From Niallia taxi (GTDB lineage: Bacteria > Bacillota > Bacilli > Bacillales > Cytobacillaceae): a DNA stretch of 64,000 nucleotides. Shown in pieces: positions 62,147 through 64,000 of the stretch; position 1 is the stretch's first letter, and every line of letters begins with the position of its first letter. The stretch is from positions 90,055 to 154,054 of the forward strand of contig NZ_RZTZ01000010.1 of the NCBI RefSeq assembly GCF_004005475.1, written 5' to 3'. Under the pieces are notes generated by a model. That model did no database searches, had not been told where the DNA came from, and was given only the letters and a program-made list of their open reading frames with translations. The translations under genes and the position numbers were made by a program.

Positions 62147-63391
62147 TTACTTATTTAACAATTCCTCCGTCTCTCTAGTAAAGGCATCCATTTCCTGCTC
62201 CACCTTTTTTCCGCCCAAATAGATTTGTTCAAAATGCTTTAAGTAGTTTTGAGCGATTTCCTCAAATTTCGGTAATAATGGCATCGATCGGGAAGACTCC
62301 ATTTGTTGACCGAAAACCTTATATAATGGATCATTAGCCAAACTATCATCCTCCCATGCAGATTTTACTGTCGGCATAGCATTAGTTAGCTCCAGCCATT
62401 TCAGCTGATTTTCCTTTTTCATCATGAAATCAATAAACTGAGCTGCTTCATCCTTTTTTTTGGAGTGTTCAAAAATGGTCAGATTTGAACCGCCCAAACT
62501 AGACAAATTATTATCAGAACCGGAAGGAAGAACTGCGGTAGCCCATTTCCCCTCAATACCTTGAACTGTATCATTAACTGCCTTGACCATCCACGGCCCG
62601 CTTATAAACATAGGAACAATCGCATCACCTGAGAATGTTTGGGATACATCCATCCCTAAATCCTGCTTTGGAGCATACCCCTTTTCGATAAAATCATTCA
62701 AGTAAGAAACCGCCTCTGTAAATGCCTTTTCATTAAATAGTGGTTTCCCTTCAGAAACTAAAGCGGATCCATTCTGTCTTGCAAACATAAACCCCAGCGT
62801 TTGTTCCTTAGCATCTACATTAAGTCCGTACATGTTTTCACCGCGTTCAGATAGCTTTTTAGCAGCATCCCTTAGCTCTTCCCAAGTCTTTGGTGCTTCT
62901 TTATATCCAACTGCTTCAAGAATATCCGTACGGTAGAAAAGGACACGGGTTTCTGCAGCCCACGGAATACCATAATATTTACTATCGAATTGAGTTGTTT
63001 CAACAGAGCCTTCAAAGAAGTTGTCTGGTTTTAAATTCGGATATTTATCTATATAGTCACCCATATCAGCGAGAGCCCCTGCTGCCTGGAACTCAGGCAT
63101 CCATGTTGTGCCCATTTGCAGTACATCTGGTCCTTTTTTAGAGGCAACTGCCGTTAACAGCTTGTCATGGGCGCTCGCCCACGGAATCGACTGAATGTTA
63201 ACCTCAATCCCAGTTTCCTTCGTAAATTCCTCTGCCATTTTCGGAAGCTGCTTTACCTCATCTCCCATTCCCCAGACTGTCAATACATTAGAATCACTTG
63301 AACTGCTTTTTTGTGAACACCCTGCCAATAAACCAAGCGCCAGTAAAGCTGCCATACCGAAAATAAACCACTTCTTTTTCAAGCCCATCAT
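62147..63391 (-). CDS. Sugar ABC transporter substrate-binding lipoprotein
   Basis: 414 residues. Lipobox LAGC (Cys25) after a classic signal, then the CUT1 binding fold with LTVWGMGDEVKQLPKMAEEF near the start, PDVLQMGTTWMPEF and GIPWAAETRVLFYRTD. It is anchored outside the membrane and serves the two permeases downstream. AGGAGGAATCAA precedes two adjacent ATGs; the first is used. The promoter has a cre-like site and a LacI-type operator, so its sugar is probably sensed by a LacI-family repressor encoded elsewhere. Confidence 0.93.
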   Translation of the reverse strand: MMGLKKKWFIFGMAALLALGLLAGCSQKSSSSDSNVLTVWGMGDEVKQLPKMAEEFTKETGIEVNIQSIPWASAHDKLLTAVASKKGPDVLQMGTTWMPEFQAAGALADMGDYIDKYPNLKPDNFFEGSVETTQFDSKYYGIPWAAETRVLFYRTDILEAVGYKEAPKTWEELRDAAKKLSERGENMYGLNVDAKEQTLGFMFARQNGSALVSEGKPLFNEKAFTEAVSYLNDFIEKGYAPKQDLGMDVSQTFSGDAIVPMFISGPWMVKAVNDTVQGIEGKWATAVLPSGSDNNLSSLGGSNLTIFEHSKKKDEAAQFIDFMMKKENQLKWLELTNAMPTVKSAWEDDSLANDPLYKVFGQQMESSRSMPLLPKFEEIAQNYLKHFEQIYLGGKKVEQEMDAFTRETEELLNK

Positions 63392-63413
63392 TTGATTCCT
63401 CCTAGTATCTGAT

Positions 63414-63433
63414 TTATCGAAACGTTTCGATAA
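63414..63433 (-). promoter_or_regulatory. LacI-family operator
   Basis: A perfect 20-bp palindrome with centre GAAACGTTTC (TTATCGAAAC / GTTTCGATAA), just downstream of the -10. Central CG and size are typical of LacI/GalR repressors. No such regulator gene is in the window. Confidence 0.8.
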
Positions 63434-63437
63434 GGAA

Positions 63438-63475
63438 ATAATAAACTAGTTCAGAGCATCTTGCAAGCGTTTTCT
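63438..63475 (-). promoter_or_regulatory. Promoter of the second sugar importer with overlapping cre-like site
   Basis: On the minus strand TTGCAA (63461-63466), 17 bp, TATTAT (63438-63443). AGAAAACGCTTGCA (63462-63475) covers the -35 and differs from the cre consensus at one position, which suggests CcpA repression. Confidence 0.65.
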
Positions 63476-63519
63476 TTAGATGGATTACAAAGGAACGATT
63501 GCTTAAAAGGGACAAGACA

Positions 63520-63558
63520 AAAAAAAGAGACAGCAGTCAAATGACTGCTGTCTCTTTT
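63520..63558 (-). terminator. Terminator of the rRNA operon
   Basis: AAGAGACAGCAGTCA and TGACTGCTGTCTCTT form a 15-bp stem, followed on the minus strand by eight T, shortly after 5S rRNA. Confidence 0.92.
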
Positions 63559-63564
63559 CAAGTT

Positions 63565-63682
<118 letters not shown>

Positions 63683-63879
63683 TATTATGTTTTTATGAGT
63701 TGTTCTCTCAAAACTAAATCCTATAGGAAGAAAAACACAAGAACCAAGTAATCTTTTGTCCAGCTTCAAAAGCCAAATCGTACGGCTGTTTCACTCACTC
63801 ACACACAGTCTTACGACTGCTATTCGCGCGCTCCAACACCCTATCGATTTAAGCGGGCTTTTTCCGCTTTTCATTTTAG

Positions 63880-64000
63880 TTAAGTCCTCGATCTATTAGT
63901 ATTTGTCAGCTCCACGTGTCACCACGCTTCCACCTCAAACCTATCAACCTGATCATCTTTCAGGGATCTTACTAGCTTACGCTATGGGAAATCTCATCTC
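63880..64000 (-). rRNA. rrl: 23S ribosomal RNA, 3' end
   Basis: Only the last ~120 bases are in the window. On the minus strand they end with GGTGGAAGCGTGGTGACACG, ...GGAGCTGACAAATACTAAT and GATCGAGGACTTAA, the standard Bacillus 23S terminus. The rest lies past the right edge. The 23S-5S spacer (63682-63879) has no tRNA. Confidence 0.96.

Overview
The window reads as a chromosomal segment of a low-GC, endospore-forming Bacillaceae bacterium (a Bacillus/Niallia-type relative). Gene content and order support this: a purEKBCSQLFMNHD operon behind a guanine riboswitch, the yerA-yerB-yerC-pcrB-pcrA-ligA-camS block, gatCAB, dgkB and rlmCD run in the same relative order as in Bacillus subtilis. Shine-Dalgarno sites are strong (AAGGAGG), TTG and GTG starts occur, and rho-independent terminators are plentiful. 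The species cannot be fixed from this sequence alone.

Left part, 1-7.3 kb: a sugar-uptake locus. It has the start of a GH13 alpha-glucosidase, a YesM/YesN-type two-component system, and a divergent CUT1 ABC importer (two permeases, then the binding lipoprotein). A bipartite element of about 42 bp is shared by the glucosidase promoter and the importer promoter, so both probably form one regulon. 7.3-11.6 kb: a candidate small RNA, an orphan NlpA/MetQ-type lipoprotein with a Fur-like box in its promoter, a coiled-coil/3D cell-wall protein, and a chemoreceptor. 11.7-17 kb: the phosphate operon pstS-pstC-pstA-pstB-pstB-phoU behind a four-repeat Pho box.

17-20.3 kb: an IclR-family regulator and a kdgT-kdgK operon for 2-keto-3-deoxygluconate, with promoter, operator and cre site all visible; KDPG aldolase is absent. 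20.7-26.6 kb: rlmCD, dgkB, then an ECF sigma factor, zinc-finger anti-sigma factor, triplicated TM2-type membrane protein and a LiaF-like membrane protein in one overlapping operon. The divergent 556-residue membrane protein has an exact ECF-type promoter (TGAAAC, 16 bp, CGTA), so these five genes look like one envelope-stress module; this is the least described system here.

28.5-46.2 kb: mostly housekeeping genes: plsY, gatCAB, ohrR/ohr, a YueI-family gene, camS, ligA, pcrA, pcrB, yerC, yerB, yerA, a small DUF2892 membrane protein and an SDR oxidoreductase with a sigma-B-like promoter. 46.2-59.5 kb: the complete 12-gene purine operon, with PurR boxes, promoter and riboswitch upstream. 59.4-63.4 kb: yebG, yebE and a second sugar ABC importer under a CcpA/LacI-type promoter. 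63.5-64 kb: 5S rRNA and the 3' end of 23S rRNA, both on the minus strand. No CRISPR array, prophage, transposase or tRNA gene was seen.
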